Shown: positions 26,251 to 34,326, numbered from the stretch's first letter. The stretch: 64,000 nt of DNA from Devosia salina (GCF_019504385.1 NZ_CP080590.1:3018001-3082000); one strand, 5' to 3'. Notes: generated by a model from the letters alone, not told the origin. Numbers and translations: made by a program.

Positions 26251-26682
26251 ATGGGCCTGGTTGCGCAGCTCGCCTCGCTGCTCGGTCTCGAGGTCGATAA
26301 CCTGGTCAACCGCGCCAAGTTCTCGGCGCTGGTCTATGGCCTCATATCGATCTGCGTGTTCGCCGCGGCCGCCTTTCTCGTGGCCGCGGGCTATATTGCG
26401 CTGGCCGAACGCCTGGGAGCCATCATCGCCGCGCTGATCATGGCGGGCGGTTTTCTATTCATGGCGCTGGTCGTCTACCTTGTCGCCCTGGTGGTCCGCC
26501 GACGCCGGGAGCAGAAGCTGGCAAAGCGCCGCCGGGCCAGCGAGACCGGCGCGCTGATCTCGACGGCCGCCATTACGGCGCTGCCCCTGCTCGCGCGTTC
26601 CCCCCTGCTGCTGAAACTGGGCCTTCCTGCCGCTGCCCTGGCCGTCTTTGCCCTGCTGCACGATTCCAAGGACGACGACTGA
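26251..26682 (+). CDS. Phage holin family-like (YqjE type) membrane protein
   Basis: Protein of 143 residues with two central hydrophobic helices (LISICVFAAAAFLVAAGYIAL and LGAIIAALIMAGGFLFMALV), a basic stretch VVRRRREQKLAKRRR and a third C-terminal helix. The layout is that of the Holin_3/YqjE family; the name is historical and nothing phage-like surrounds it. It starts 2 bases after the DUF883 stop, the same pairing as yqjD-yqjE, and should be transcribed from the EcfG promoter at 25821-25846. Confidence 0.8.
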   Translation: MGLVAQLASLLGLEVDNLVNRAKFSALVYGLISICVFAAAAFLVAAGYIALAERLGAIIAALIMAGGFLFMALVVYLVALVVRRRREQKLAKRRRASETGALISTAAITALPLLARSPLLLKLGLPAAALAVFALLHDSKDDD

Positions 26683-26694
26683 GGTTGTCGTGCT

Positions 26695-27606
26695 TCAGCG
26701 GTCGGTTCCCAGGACCGGCCGGATGACTGACAGCGCGCCCGGGTGGATTTCGAGCGTCACCTCGGTCTCGAGATCGATCAGCTCGCCATCGACCACCGCG
26801 TGGGTCCCGCGCTTGCGCCTGGGGAAGCGAAGCACCAGATCGCGCACTTCGGTTTCGCGCACCGCCGGATTGGCCCGCCACCGCCCCGTCATCACATCCA
26901 GCACCAGGCTGAGCAGCTCATTGGTTGTGACACTTCTGGCCACATAGACACCCAGGACGCCTGAATCGAGCGTTTCTGCGATGGGCACCGGGCTCTCGTC
27001 GAGCGGGTTGTTCGAAATGGCCACCCCTGTGGCGGTGAGGCGCATTTCCCCCTTTTCGGCATGCAGTTCCACCTCGAAGCGGGGCGGATTGACCGCGGAC
27101 GCAAAAATGGCGCGCAGACTGGCGAGCATCTTGCCGACCCGGCTGCGATAGACCATGCCATTGCGGATGCGCACCAGACGGGCATGGATGCCCACCCCGA
27201 ACTGATGCACGAAGGGGCGTCCATTGGCCGTGGCAATATCGACCTTGCTGACCGCCCCTGCCGCGATGGCGGCCAACGCCGTGTCGAGGTCCAGTGGCAT
27301 GCCGAGGGACCGCGCGAACAGGTTCATTGTGCCCGCAGGCAGCACGCCCAGGGGCTTTCCGCTTCGGAAGGCCGAAGAAGCCGCAGCAGATATCGTCCCG
27401 TCGCCACCACCGGCAACAACGGCGTCGATAGCCGGATCGGCGGCCGCTGCATCGAGTTCGGCCTCCACGCTGCTGCCCGCGACCACGCGGCACTCAAGTT
27501 CATGACCATGCCGGCCGAACAGGTCCACGGCTCGGGCGCACAGCGCATCCAGGTCCGTGGTGCGCAACGTGCCACCGTCGCGATTGAGAATGGCGCGAAC
27601 TTTCAC
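26695..27606 (-). CDS. Diacylglycerol/lipid kinase family protein
   Basis: Protein of 303 residues with the DAGK catalytic fold. AVVAGGGDGTISAAAS is the GGDGT nucleotide-binding motif and LGVLPAGTMNLFARSLG the second conserved segment; the C-terminal half is the beta-sandwich seen in YegS/DgkB. It probably phosphorylates a lipid or lipid-like alcohol at the membrane with ATP; the exact substrate is unclear. The GTG at 27606 overlaps the stop of the histidine kinase gene (TGA at 27603-27605), so it is translated with the kinase. Confidence 0.85.
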   Translation of the reverse strand: MKVRAILNRDGGTLRTTDLDALCARAVDLFGRHGHELECRVVAGSSVEAELDAAAADPAIDAVVAGGGDGTISAAASSAFRSGKPLGVLPAGTMNLFARSLGMPLDLDTALAAIAAGAVSKVDIATANGRPFVHQFGVGIHARLVRIRNGMVYRSRVGKMLASLRAIFASAVNPPRFEVELHAEKGEMRLTATGVAISNNPLDESPVPIAETLDSGVLGVYVARSVTTNELLSLVLDVMTGRWRANPAVRETEVRDLVLRFPRRKRGTHAVVDGELIDLETEVTLEIHPGALSVIRPVLGTDR

Positions 27607-29036
27607 AGGGCGACCTCTTCGACACGGATGGCCGGGCTGCCCAATTCCGGCAGCACTACCTTGACCTCGACACCGCCCCCTTCGGGAACCGAATAGATGG
27701 GCTCGCCGCCGAACTGCCCTGCCAGCTGCCGAACGATGACCGAGCCCAGCCCAGCCTCGGTCGCCTCGTGCCCGGGGGGCATGCCTACGCCATTGTCGCG
27801 CACGCACAGCACGGGCACGCCTTCGCGACTACGATCGAGCTGCACCACAATCCGGCCTTCGCGTCCCTCGGGGAATGCATATTTGAGCGCATTGGTCACC
27901 AGCTCGCCCACCAGGATGCCGAGCGTGGTGGCATCGCGCGCGCTGACCTCGATGGGCGCCAGCTCCCCCACCACCACGATGCGTTCGCCATCGGTCTGGG
28001 TGGCAGCGATGTCTTCGAGCACGGCAGACAGGAACTCATTGGCGCTGGCCGTCTCCAGGTCATCGCCCAGCCGCAGGCGGCGATGAGCGGAAGCCACGGC
28101 GTGCACCCGCAACCGCGCCGCCTCGAGGGCCGCGCGCACCGGTTCGGACTGGCTGCGCATCATCTGCAGCGCCAGCAGCGATGACACGGTGGCCAGGGAA
28201 TTGCCGATCCGGTGATTGGTATCCTGCAACAGGGCCTCGACCCGCTGGCGCTCCCGGTCGGCATGGGCCCGCGCCTCCTCGATGTCACGTGTCCGCTCGG
28301 CGACCTCCGCCTCCAAGGCCTCTTTCTGGCTCAGGAGCCCCCGGTGACGTTGCGCCAGCACGCTCACCTGCCGCTGCGTCCGTCGCAGCAACGAGTAGGC
28401 CAGGACCACGGCGGCTGCGAGGGCCGCGATCAGGGCGGCGACCAGCCCGGTGCGGGTCTGGTCGATCGCCAGGTTGCGGCTGGTGAGCTTGGCATCCTCC
28501 TCGGCGATGAAGTCTTCGAGCGTGGCACTGACCTCAGCCATCAACCTGGCACCCATGCCCGTTTCGGTCAGCGTCTGCGCTTCCTCGGCGCGCTGGGTCG
28601 TCACCAGCTCGACCGTGCGGTTCATCTCCGCCATCTTGCTGGAGATATCGCCGGTAATGCTCGTGACCCGGGCGCTCTGGCCCGGATCATCGGCCGTCAT
28701 CTCGAGCAGGGCCGCCACCCGGCGGTCGAGACTGGAGACGGCCTCGCGATAGGGCGGTAGGAACTGCGGATCGGCCGTGAGCAGATAGCCACGCTGGCTG
28801 GCCTCGGCCTGGCTGAGAGCATGGGTCAATTCGCGCGCCGCATTGCGCACCGCATAGGTCTTGGTGATATCGCCAAGCTGCCGGTCAATGCCCTGCATCA
28901 GCAGGAGCGCGGCGAGGGCCGCCAGGCAGATCAGCGCCAGCGACACCCACACGGCCAGTCGCCTGCCTCCCGGCCACCCGGGTCTGGCTGCATCCGCACT
29001 GAAGCCCTGATCCGCCACTACGTCCATCTCCTGCAC
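27603..29036 (-). CDS. CHASE3-domain histidine kinase (HisKA_2 / HWE-like)
   Basis: Membrane sensor kinase of up to 477 residues. One helix (residues about 28-48), a periplasmic helical CHASE3 domain (about 50-195, with EASQRGYLLTAD), a second helix (about 198-217), a coiled coil, then HisKA_2 with the phospho-acceptor His275 in DTNHRIGNSLATVSSLLALQ and an HATPase with ELVTNALKYAFP and DNGVGMPPG. Kinases of this family are the usual activators of PhyR, and phyR lies 2.3 kb away, so a PhyK-like role is inferred. The GTG at 29036 is the longest start; ATG at 29027 is an alternative. Confidence 0.86.
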   Translation of the reverse strand: MQEMDVVADQGFSADAARPGWPGGRRLAVWVSLALICLAALAALLLMQGIDRQLGDITKTYAVRNAARELTHALSQAEASQRGYLLTADPQFLPPYREAVSSLDRRVAALLEMTADDPGQSARVTSITGDISSKMAEMNRTVELVTTQRAEEAQTLTETGMGARLMAEVSATLEDFIAEEDAKLTSRNLAIDQTRTGLVAALIAALAAAVVLAYSLLRRTQRQVSVLAQRHRGLLSQKEALEAEVAERTRDIEEARAHADRERQRVEALLQDTNHRIGNSLATVSSLLALQMMRSQSEPVRAALEAARLRVHAVASAHRRLRLGDDLETASANEFLSAVLEDIAATQTDGERIVVVGELAPIEVSARDATTLGILVGELVTNALKYAFPEGREGRIVVQLDRSREGVPVLCVRDNGVGMPPGHEATEAGLGSVIVRQLAGQFGGEPIYSVPEGGGVEVKVVLPELGSPAIRVEEVAL

Positions 29037-29105
29037 CCACCGGCAACGAGATCGGGAGCGGTTCTAGCATTGACTGTCACCCATGGCAGCATTGAGGCCC
29101 GCATC

Positions 29106-29858
29106 CTAGATGAGCGGCCGGATGCGTTCGACCGTGTTGTCCCAGCCCGCCACGCGCGCCAGTTCGGCAGCATCCAGCACCTGGCAACTCCGGCCCAGCC
29201 ATCGGATCAGCCCCCTATTGGTGAGCTTGCGCAATGTCTTGTTGGTGTGAACGATGGACAGGCCCAGCGTGTCGGCGACGTGCTGCTGGGTGAGCGGGAT
29301 GTGCACATTGGTCGTGCCAAGCCCAAGCGACATGGCTCGTTCATGAAGGAAGGCCAGGAGGTAGGCAGCGCGCTCCAGCGCCGTCCGTCGTCCCAGGCTG
29401 AGCAGGTGGTCGTCCAGCATGCGCTCTTCCCGCGCCGCCAGCCAGGTCACGTCGAAACCGAGGCCGGGATGGTTGCGGAACAGCTCGTCCAGCCGATCGC
29501 GCTGGAAGACGCAGAGCACCAGGGGCGACAGCGCCTCGACCGAATGCTCCATCTCCCCGATCACCGATCCCTGCAGGCCAACCAGGTCACCGGGCAGGAG
29601 ATAGTTGAGAATCTGCCGCCGCCCGTCATCAAGCATCTTGAAGCGGAAGGCCCAGCCCGAGAGCAGTGTAAAGAGATGGGCGCTGTGAGCGCCCTCCGAG
29701 AGAATGACCGCGCCGGCCTCGGCCGTCATTTCGCCGGTCTTGAAGCTCGAGACGAATTTCAACTCGCTGGGGGTGAAGTCCCGAAAGGACGCCAGCGGGC
29801 GCAGCGGGCATTGCTCGCAGGGCACGCGGCGCCCGGTTGAGGGAAGAACGAGACTCAC
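29106..29858 (-). CDS. Crp/Fnr-family transcriptional regulator
   Basis: Regulator of 250 residues: N-terminal PCEQCPLRPL, a cyclic-nucleotide-binding-type beta barrel (SEGAHSAHLFTLLSGWAFRF, LPGDLVGLQGS), a long dimer helix and a winged helix with PLTQQHVADTLGLSIVHTNK. It resembles the FixK/FNR-like group but lacks the full FNR iron-sulfur cysteine set. GTG 29858 is chosen over the upstream ATGs at 29891 and 29909 because AGGAAA lies just before it and because an EcfG promoter occupies 29893-29918, which would put the upstream codons inside the promoter. It is likely a second-tier regulator of the stress response. Confidence 0.8.
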   Translation of the reverse strand: MSLVLPSTGRRVPCEQCPLRPLASFRDFTPSELKFVSSFKTGEMTAEAGAVILSEGAHSAHLFTLLSGWAFRFKMLDDGRRQILNYLLPGDLVGLQGSVIGEMEHSVEALSPLVLCVFQRDRLDELFRNHPGLGFDVTWLAAREERMLDDHLLSLGRRTALERAAYLLAFLHERAMSLGLGTTNVHIPLTQQHVADTLGLSIVHTNKTLRKLTNRGLIRWLGRSCQVLDAAELARVAGWDNTVERIRPLI

Positions 29859-29892
29859 GAGATTTCCTGACGCTTGGAAAGTCCGGACCATC

Positions 29893-29918
29893 AACGCCCC
29901 AACGTCCATCTGCGTTCC
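29893..29918 (-). promoter_or_regulatory. EcfG promoter of the Crp/Fnr gene
   Basis: On the minus strand GGAAC (29918-29914), 17 bases, CGTT (29896-29893), a perfect match. The expected transcription start near 29886 leaves a leader of about 28 bases before the GTG at 29858. Confidence 0.75.
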
Positions 29919-30090
29919 ATATGTCAAAGTTAAATGACAGAGGCATGGGCCCCGGGCGATCAAGTCCGTTCACCGGAGCGTTTCGCGGAAGAGTCGCCAC
30001 TGTTCTTCCCGATACTGGGCGCGCCAAAACAGGCCGGGCTTGCCCGCTGTCCATATGGACCGGCGCGTTGCTCCGGCAGAAAGCGTGATC

Positions 30091-30471
30091 ATGCTGGCCG
30101 GCCGCACGGTTCTCATCGTTGAGACCGAATTCATCATCGCGCTGGGCATCCAGGCCGTTCTCGAACAGCTGGGCGCAGCGACCGTGCTCGCCAACAGCGC
30201 CAGCGAAGCGCTGGACAAGGTGGCCAAATGGAACACCGCCGCGCTGGCCATCGTCGAACTGGAATCCAACCGCCCCGAATTGATCGAGTTCGCGCGGCAG
30301 CTCTCGCAAAGCGGGATTCCGGTGCTTGGCCTGTCGGCCGATGCGCGACTGTCCTTTGGTGTGCCGGAATTGCCCGGCACACCCGTCATCGTCAAGCCCA
30401 TCCCCGACCATGACCTCGCTGAGGCGATCGCAAGACGGCTCGATCAGAACCCGTTGCCCGAGGTGACCTGA
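30091..30471 (+). CDS. Degenerate response-regulator receiver-like protein
   Basis: Single-domain protein of 126 residues with the receiver fold: MLAGRTVLIVETEFIIALGI, then VLGLSADA and VIVKPIP. The conserved Lys (102) and Ser (82) are present, but the phospho-acceptor Asp is replaced by Glu56 (AIVELES) and the second acidic residue of the metal pocket is Thr12 (usually Asp). It probably cannot be phosphorylated normally and may be locked in an active-like form or act as a binding partner. It is encoded next to ecfG, with the 3' ends overlapping by 28 bases on opposite strands. No clear ribosome binding site, so the start is uncertain. Confidence 0.72.
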   Translation: MLAGRTVLIVETEFIIALGIQAVLEQLGAATVLANSASEALDKVAKWNTAALAIVELESNRPELIEFARQLSQSGIPVLGLSADARLSFGVPELPGTPVIVKPIPDHDLAEAIARRLDQNPLPEVT

Positions 30472-30995
30472 GCCGAGACTGCGTCCGGACCATAGTCGGA
30501 TTCACCGCTGATCTTGAGCAGTTCGGTCAGCCGCGTGCGTGCCCGACTGACGCGGCTCTTCATCGTTCCGACCGCGCAATCGCAGATTGCCGCTGCTTCT
30601 TCATAAGAAAAACCCGAGGCCCCGATCAGAATGATCGCTTCGCGCTGGTCATCGGGCAGCTTGGACAGCGCCGCCTTGAAATCCTCGAGATCCATCGAGC
30701 CATATTGCGAGGGATGCACCGAAAGCCGCTCGGTGAACACACCATCGCTGTCCTGCACCTCGCGGCCGCGCTTGCGCATCTGGCTGTAGAATTCATTGCG
30801 CAGGATGGTGAAGAGCCAAGCCTTGATATTGGTGCCCATCTCGAAGCTGGACTGCTTGGCCCAGGCCTTCATGACGGTGTCCTGGACCAGATCGTCTGCC
30901 TTGTCGTGCTTGCCGGTCAGCGATACGGCGAAAGCGCGCAGACTGGGCAAGGTCGCAAGCATTTCGCGCTTGAAGGAAGTTCCTTCCGCACCCAT
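30444..30995 (-). CDS. ecfG: General stress response ECF sigma factor EcfG
   Basis: Sigma factor of 183 residues. Region 2 has LVQDTVMKAW and IKAWLFTILRNEFYSQMRKR; region 4 has LPDDQREAIILIGASGFSY and AICDCAVGTMKSRVSRART, an EcfG/ECF15-type pattern. The ATG at 30995 lies 4 bases after the nepR stop with GGGGAG upstream, so both are translated from one mRNA; the longer frame is only nepR read out of frame. EcfG is held by NepR and released when phosphorylated PhyR binds NepR. It should recognise the GGAAC/CGTT promoters found in this block. Confidence 0.93.
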   Translation of the reverse strand: MGAEGTSFKREMLATLPSLRAFAVSLTGKHDKADDLVQDTVMKAWAKQSSFEMGTNIKAWLFTILRNEFYSQMRKRGREVQDSDGVFTERLSVHPSQYGSMDLEDFKAALSKLPDDQREAIILIGASGFSYEEAAAICDCAVGTMKSRVSRARTRLTELLKISGESDYGPDAVSAQVTSGNGF

Positions 30996-30999
30996 GCTG

Positions 31000-31221
31000 T
31001 TACTCCCCGTCCCGATCGGACGACTTGCCGCCCTGGGCCTTCTCGACATTGTCGAGCTTTTCGAGCAGGTCAAGCAACTGCTCGGGGACACCTTCGTCCT
31101 GAACGGCACCATAAAGCGCACGCAGACGCGAACCGATGTCAGTCGTTGGACCGAGCCCGTCATCCGCCCGCCCCGCCTGCATGCGCACACGTTGCTGGGT
31201 CACCAGATTATCCTTTTTCAT
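31000..31221 (-). CDS. nepR: Anti-sigma factor NepR
   Basis: Protein of 73 residues with the NepR core IGSRLRALYGAVQDEGVPEQ followed by LLDLLEKLDN, the two helices that clamp EcfG or, after stress, the sigma-like domain of PhyR. N- and C-terminal tails are polar and disordered-looking, as usual. It is the first gene of nepR-ecfG and is divergent from phyR. Confidence 0.93.
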   Translation of the reverse strand: MKKDNLVTQQRVRMQAGRADDGLGPTTDIGSRLRALYGAVQDEGVPEQLLDLLEKLDNVEKAQGGKSSDRDGE

Positions 31222-31268
31222 GCCTTGTTCGACCGATCAGTCATGGATCCATGTATTTCGCTGCAACA

Positions 31269-31294
31269 AATGCACACCGAAGCACAAAAGTTCC
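31269..31294 (-). promoter_or_regulatory. EcfG-type promoter of nepR-ecfG (imperfect)
   Basis: On the minus strand GGAAC (31294-31290), 17 bases, CATT (31272-31269), one mismatch from CGTT. It is back to back with the phyR promoter: GTTCC and GGAAC are 8 bases apart. This would give autoregulation of nepR-ecfG. Confidence 0.6.
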
Positions 31295-31302
31295 ACCACC
31301 CG

Positions 31303-31327
31303 GGAACTTTTCTTGGAGACCCACGTT
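31303..31327 (+). promoter_or_regulatory. EcfG promoter of phyR
   Basis: GGAAC (31303-31307), 16 bases, CGTT (31324-31327), a perfect match, 56 bases before the phyR ATG. Positive feedback of EcfG on phyR is known in this system. Confidence 0.82.
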
Positions 31328-31382
31328 TTGGGCCTTCGTGAGGTTCAAGAACCCAAAAGCGTCACTCTGGGAGTTATCGTCT

Positions 31383-32177
31383 ATGTCATTGTCCACGCGG
31401 ATTGCACCGCACCTGCCCTATCTGCGGCGTTTTTCCAGGGCCGTAACGGGCTCGCAGACGTCTGGCGATGCCTATGTCGCCGCCACCCTTGAAGCCTTGA
31501 TTGCCGACATTTCCCTGTTCCCAGAAGCTTCGAGCGACAGGATCGCCCTCTACAAGCTGTTTTCGGCGCTCTTTTCCTCCTCGGCCGTATCCGTGCCAGA
31601 ACCCTCATCGAGCTTTGCGTGGGAACAGCGCGCAGCCGCGAACCTGGCCAATCTCGCCCCCCTGCCCCGCCAGGCTTTCCTGCTGGTGGCTGTGGAAGGG
31701 TTCAGCCATTCCCAGGCCGCCGAAATCCTCTCGATCAGTGACGACGAATTCGCCACCCTGCTCGACCAGGCCTCGACCGACATTTCCCGCCAGGTGGCCA
31801 CTGAGATCATGATCATCGAGGATGAGCCGCTCATCGCCATGGATATCGAGCAGATGGTGGAGAGCCTTGGGCACAAGGTGGTCAGCATCGCCCGCACCCA
31901 CAAGGAAGCGGTGACCCTGTTCAACCAGACCAACCCGCGCATGATCCTGGCCGACATCCAGCTGGCCGACGGCAGCTCGGGCATCGATGCGGTCAATGAC
32001 ATCCTCAACACTCACTCGGTGCCGGTGATCTTCATCACTGCCTTCCCCGAGCGCCTTCTGACCGGCGAACGACCGGAGCCAACCTTCCTCGTCACCAAGC
32101 CCTTCAACCCCGAAATGGTGAAGGCGCTAATCAGCCAGGCGCTGTTCTTCGACGAAGGCTCGAAGGCGGCCGCCTGA
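31383..32177 (+). CDS. phyR: General stress response anti-anti-sigma regulator PhyR
   Basis: Protein of 264 residues combining an N-terminal sigma-like domain (about 1-135, with LPRQAFLLVAVEGFSHSQAA) and a C-terminal receiver (about 140-264, IMIIEDEPLIAMDIE, phospho-acceptor Asp191 in ILADIQLADG, Thr in FITAFPE, Lys in VTKPFNP). On phosphorylation the sigma-like domain is exposed and pulls NepR from EcfG. Length and domain order match PhyR exactly. It is divergent from nepR-ecfG with an EcfG promoter and is followed by a strong terminator. Confidence 0.95.
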   Translation: MSLSTRIAPHLPYLRRFSRAVTGSQTSGDAYVAATLEALIADISLFPEASSDRIALYKLFSALFSSSAVSVPEPSSSFAWEQRAAANLANLAPLPRQAFLLVAVEGFSHSQAAEILSISDDEFATLLDQASTDISRQVATEIMIIEDEPLIAMDIEQMVESLGHKVVSIARTHKEAVTLFNQTNPRMILADIQLADGSSGIDAVNDILNTHSVPVIFITAFPERLLTGERPEPTFLVTKPFNPEMVKALISQALFFDEGSKAAA

Positions 32178-32203
32178 TCAAGAGCTGAGATTTGAGACTG
32201 CGA

Positions 32204-32229
32204 AAGGCCGGTGCAAACCGGCCTTTTTG
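32204..32229 (+). terminator. Rho-independent terminator of phyR
   Basis: Nine-base arms AAAGGCCGG (32204-32212) and CCGGCCTTT (32219-32227) with a 6-base loop and a T-run (TTTTT, 32225-32229). Confidence 0.85.
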
Positions 32230-32238
32230 CTTTGCTGC

Positions 32239-32264
32239 GGAACTGGAACACGATCCAGCACGTT
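32239..32264 (+). promoter_or_regulatory. EcfG promoter of the DUF1328 gene
   Basis: GGAAC (32239-32243), 17 bases, CGTT (32261-32264), a perfect match, 33 bases before the ATG at 32298 and just after the phyR terminator. Confidence 0.8.
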
Positions 32265-32297
32265 GATGAGGCAAGATCAAAACATGGAGTTATCCCC

Positions 32298-32462
32298 ATG
32301 CTGTATTATGCACTCGTCTTTCTGGTGATCGCGTTGATCGCCGGCGTTCTTGGTTTTGGCGGTATCGCCGGCGCGTCGGCCGGTATTGCGCAGATCCTGT
32401 TCTTCCTGTTTCTGGCCTTCCTGGTCATTTCGCTGGTGATCGGCTTCTTCCGCCGGACCTGA
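32298..32462 (+). CDS. DUF1328 small membrane protein
   Basis: Protein of 54 residues: MLYYALVFLVIALIAGVLGF, a GGIAGASAGIAQ linker, and a second helix ending VISLVIGFFRRT. This is the YtjA/DUF1328 family, two-helix inner-membrane proteins often under stress control. GGAG lies 8 bases before the ATG. Its own EcfG promoter and terminator make it a monocistronic stress gene. Confidence 0.88.
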   Translation: MLYYALVFLVIALIAGVLGFGGIAGASAGIAQILFFLFLAFLVISLVIGFFRRT

Positions 32463-32492
32463 CGTCCAGGAATTCGGCCTGAATGGAACAAA

Positions 32493-32519
32493 ACGGTGTC
32501 CGCTCGGACGCCGTTTTTT
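32493..32519 (+). terminator. Rho-independent terminator after the DUF1328 gene
   Basis: Arms ACGGTGTCC (32493-32501) and GGACGCCGT (32506-32514), pairing with one G-U, and a T-run to 32519. The convergent YdcF-like gene ends at its edge. Confidence 0.8.
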
Positions 32520-33310
32520 CATGGGCCGGGGAACAGGCTGTCGATCTGCCCGGTCAGTCGATAGACGGCCAGCCCGATCCACTCTCGAATAGCAGTGCTT
32601 GCCGTGTCGAAATTCTGGTCTGGATCGGTGAACTCGACCCCAAAGCCCTGGCTGCCACTGCTGCGATAGTCTGTCGGCCAGGGCACGACATCGACGCCGG
32701 CAGCGCGAAACAGCCCCACCGAACGCGGCATATGAAAGGCCGAGGTAACGAGAATGATCTTGCCACTGCCCTGGCCCAGAAGGTCCCGTGTAAACTCGGC
32801 GTTCTCGGCGGTGTTGCGGGACTCCCCTTCGAGCACCAGCCGGCTTTCGTCGAGGCCCAGCCCCACAAAGAAGCGCCGCGCAGTTTCCGCTTCGCTCTCC
32901 CCGCTTTGGACCATCAACCCGCCGCCGCCAGAGAGCACGATCCGCGCGGCCGGGTAGCGGCGTGCCAGCCACAGCGTGGTCGTCAATCGCTCACCCGCCT
33001 CGTTCAGCGCCACAGTCTGGCGCGCAGCGCTCGGTCGCGCCGTGGTCGCCCCACCCAGCATGACAATGGCGCTGACCTGGTCGGGCTGCGGATCGGGCAC
33101 CACAAAACGATTTTCCAGCGGCTGGATGAGCACGTAGCCCAGGCTGGTGAAGGTGAGGAGCGCCAGCAGCAGGATCGCACCCGAATGCAGCACAACGGCA
33201 CTGCGCCGGCGGCCCATCAACAGCAGCACAAGCCCCGCGATCACCAGCAGCAGCACCAGGCTCAGAGGCTGGGCGATTAGCCAGAACAGTTTGGAGAGCA
33301 CAAAGAACAT
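32519..33310 (-). CDS. YdcF/ElyC-family DUF218 membrane protein
   Basis: Protein of 263 residues with two N-terminal helices (LSLVLLLVIAGLVLLLMG and HSGAILLLALLTFTSLGYVL) and a DUF218 domain: AIVMLGGATTARP, ARIVLSGGGGLMVQSGESEA, LVLEGESRNTAENAEFTRDLL, ILVTSAFHMPRSVGLF. This layout matches ElyC, which affects envelope lipid-carrier metabolism in E. coli. The active domain likely faces the periplasm. It is a single gene on the minus strand, convergent with the DUF1328 gene. Confidence 0.85.
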   Translation of the reverse strand: MFFVLSKLFWLIAQPLSLVLLLVIAGLVLLLMGRRRSAVVLHSGAILLLALLTFTSLGYVLIQPLENRFVVPDPQPDQVSAIVMLGGATTARPSAARQTVALNEAGERLTTTLWLARRYPAARIVLSGGGGLMVQSGESEAETARRFFVGLGLDESRLVLEGESRNTAENAEFTRDLLGQGSGKIILVTSAFHMPRSVGLFRAAGVDVVPWPTDYRSSGSQGFGVEFTDPDQNFDTASTAIREWIGLAVYRLTGQIDSLFPGP

Positions 33311-33461
33311 AGAGGCCTTTCCCTCGCGCAGGCGCGGGCAAAACCCGCTTTTTCGCTTGCTATCTCACTGGCTTCTGCTTTTCTACCAATCGGTCAAGAT
33401 TGCCAGCCACAATAAGGCAATCGCCGGTCAGGAAGGCGCCCGAACTGGGCCAACGGTGAGC

Positions 33462-34259
33462 ATGAAGCAGGCTGAACCCGCCATTGCGGGGGCATCGCCG
33501 GTCGTTGAACTGCGCGATATTCACAAATCCTTCGGAGCGCTCGAAGTGCTCAAGGGCATTTCCTTTGCCGCCAGCGAAGGGCAGGTGATCTCCCTGATCG
33601 GGTCGTCGGGGTCTGGCAAATCCACCCTGTTGCGTTGCATCAACATGCTCGAGGTTCCCGACCGCGGCGACGTGTTGATCGATGGTGAAGCCATTGTCCT
33701 CAAGGGCGATGGCGCTGGCCGCCGCATCGGCGACGAAAACCAGATCCGCCGCATCCGCTCGGAGCTGGGCATGGTGTTCCAGTCCTTCAACCTCTGGGCG
33801 CACATGACCATTCTGGAAAACGTCATGGAAGCACCCCTGGTGGTGCAGAAGCGCGCCCGGCCCGAAGTCGAGGCCGAGGCCCGCGCCATGCTCGACAAGG
33901 TTGGCATCGGCGCCAAGGCCGACGCCTATCCCGCCCAGCTTTCCGGCGGCCAGCAACAGCGCGCCGCCATTGCCAGGGCCCTGTGCATCAATCCGCGGGT
34001 AATGCTGTTCGACGAGCCGACATCCGCGCTCGACCCCGAGCTAGAAGTGGAAGTGCTGCGCGTCATCAAGCTGCTCGCCGACGAGGGCCGCACCATGGTG
34101 CTGGTGACCCATGACATGGATTTTGCCCGCTCGGTCTCTGACCGGGTGATCTTCCTGCACCAGGGATTGGTGGAGGAAGAGGGAACACCCGACGACGTCT
34201 TCGGCGCCACCCGATCGGCCCGTCTCAAGCAATTCCTCAATGCCGCCAACCATGAGTAG
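33462..34259 (+). CDS. Polar amino-acid ABC transporter ATP-binding protein
   Basis: ATPase of 265 residues of the HisP/OccP class. Walker A GSSGSGKST, Q-loop MVFQSFNLWAHM, signature LSGGQQQRAAIARAL, Walker B VMLFDEPTSALDPE and switch VTHDMDFAR are intact. It powers the two permeases downstream. The start is ATG 33462; GTG 33456 is in frame 2 codons earlier. First gene of a five-gene operon with binding protein, two permeases and a hydrolase; the residues of HisP that mark a given amino acid cannot be distinguished. Confidence 0.92.
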   Translation: MKQAEPAIAGASPVVELRDIHKSFGALEVLKGISFAASEGQVISLIGSSGSGKSTLLRCINMLEVPDRGDVLIDGEAIVLKGDGAGRRIGDENQIRRIRSELGMVFQSFNLWAHMTILENVMEAPLVVQKRARPEVEAEARAMLDKVGIGAKADAYPAQLSGGQQQRAAIARALCINPRVMLFDEPTSALDPELEVEVLRVIKLLADEGRTMVLVTHDMDFARSVSDRVIFLHQGLVEEEGTPDDVFGATRSARLKQFLNAANHE

Positions 34260-34326
34260 CGGCCTTGGGAACCGACCCGACACATCGGGCGCAACAATGA
34301 AACAAACAACCAAACGGAGAACGACC

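Noticed and set aside
26251..26682. Holin-like gene as evidence of a prophage
   Set aside because: The family is the chromosomal YqjE type, paired with a DUF883 gene as in E. coli yqjDE; no other phage gene is present.
30996..31190. N-terminal extension of the ecfG frame
   Set aside because: The extension is nepR read in another frame; the start at 30995 has a good ribosome binding site and matches EcfG length.
32485..32510. GGAAC near 32485 as another EcfG promoter
   Set aside because: At 16-17 bases there is no CGTT-like element, and the site is part of the terminator region after the DUF1328 gene.
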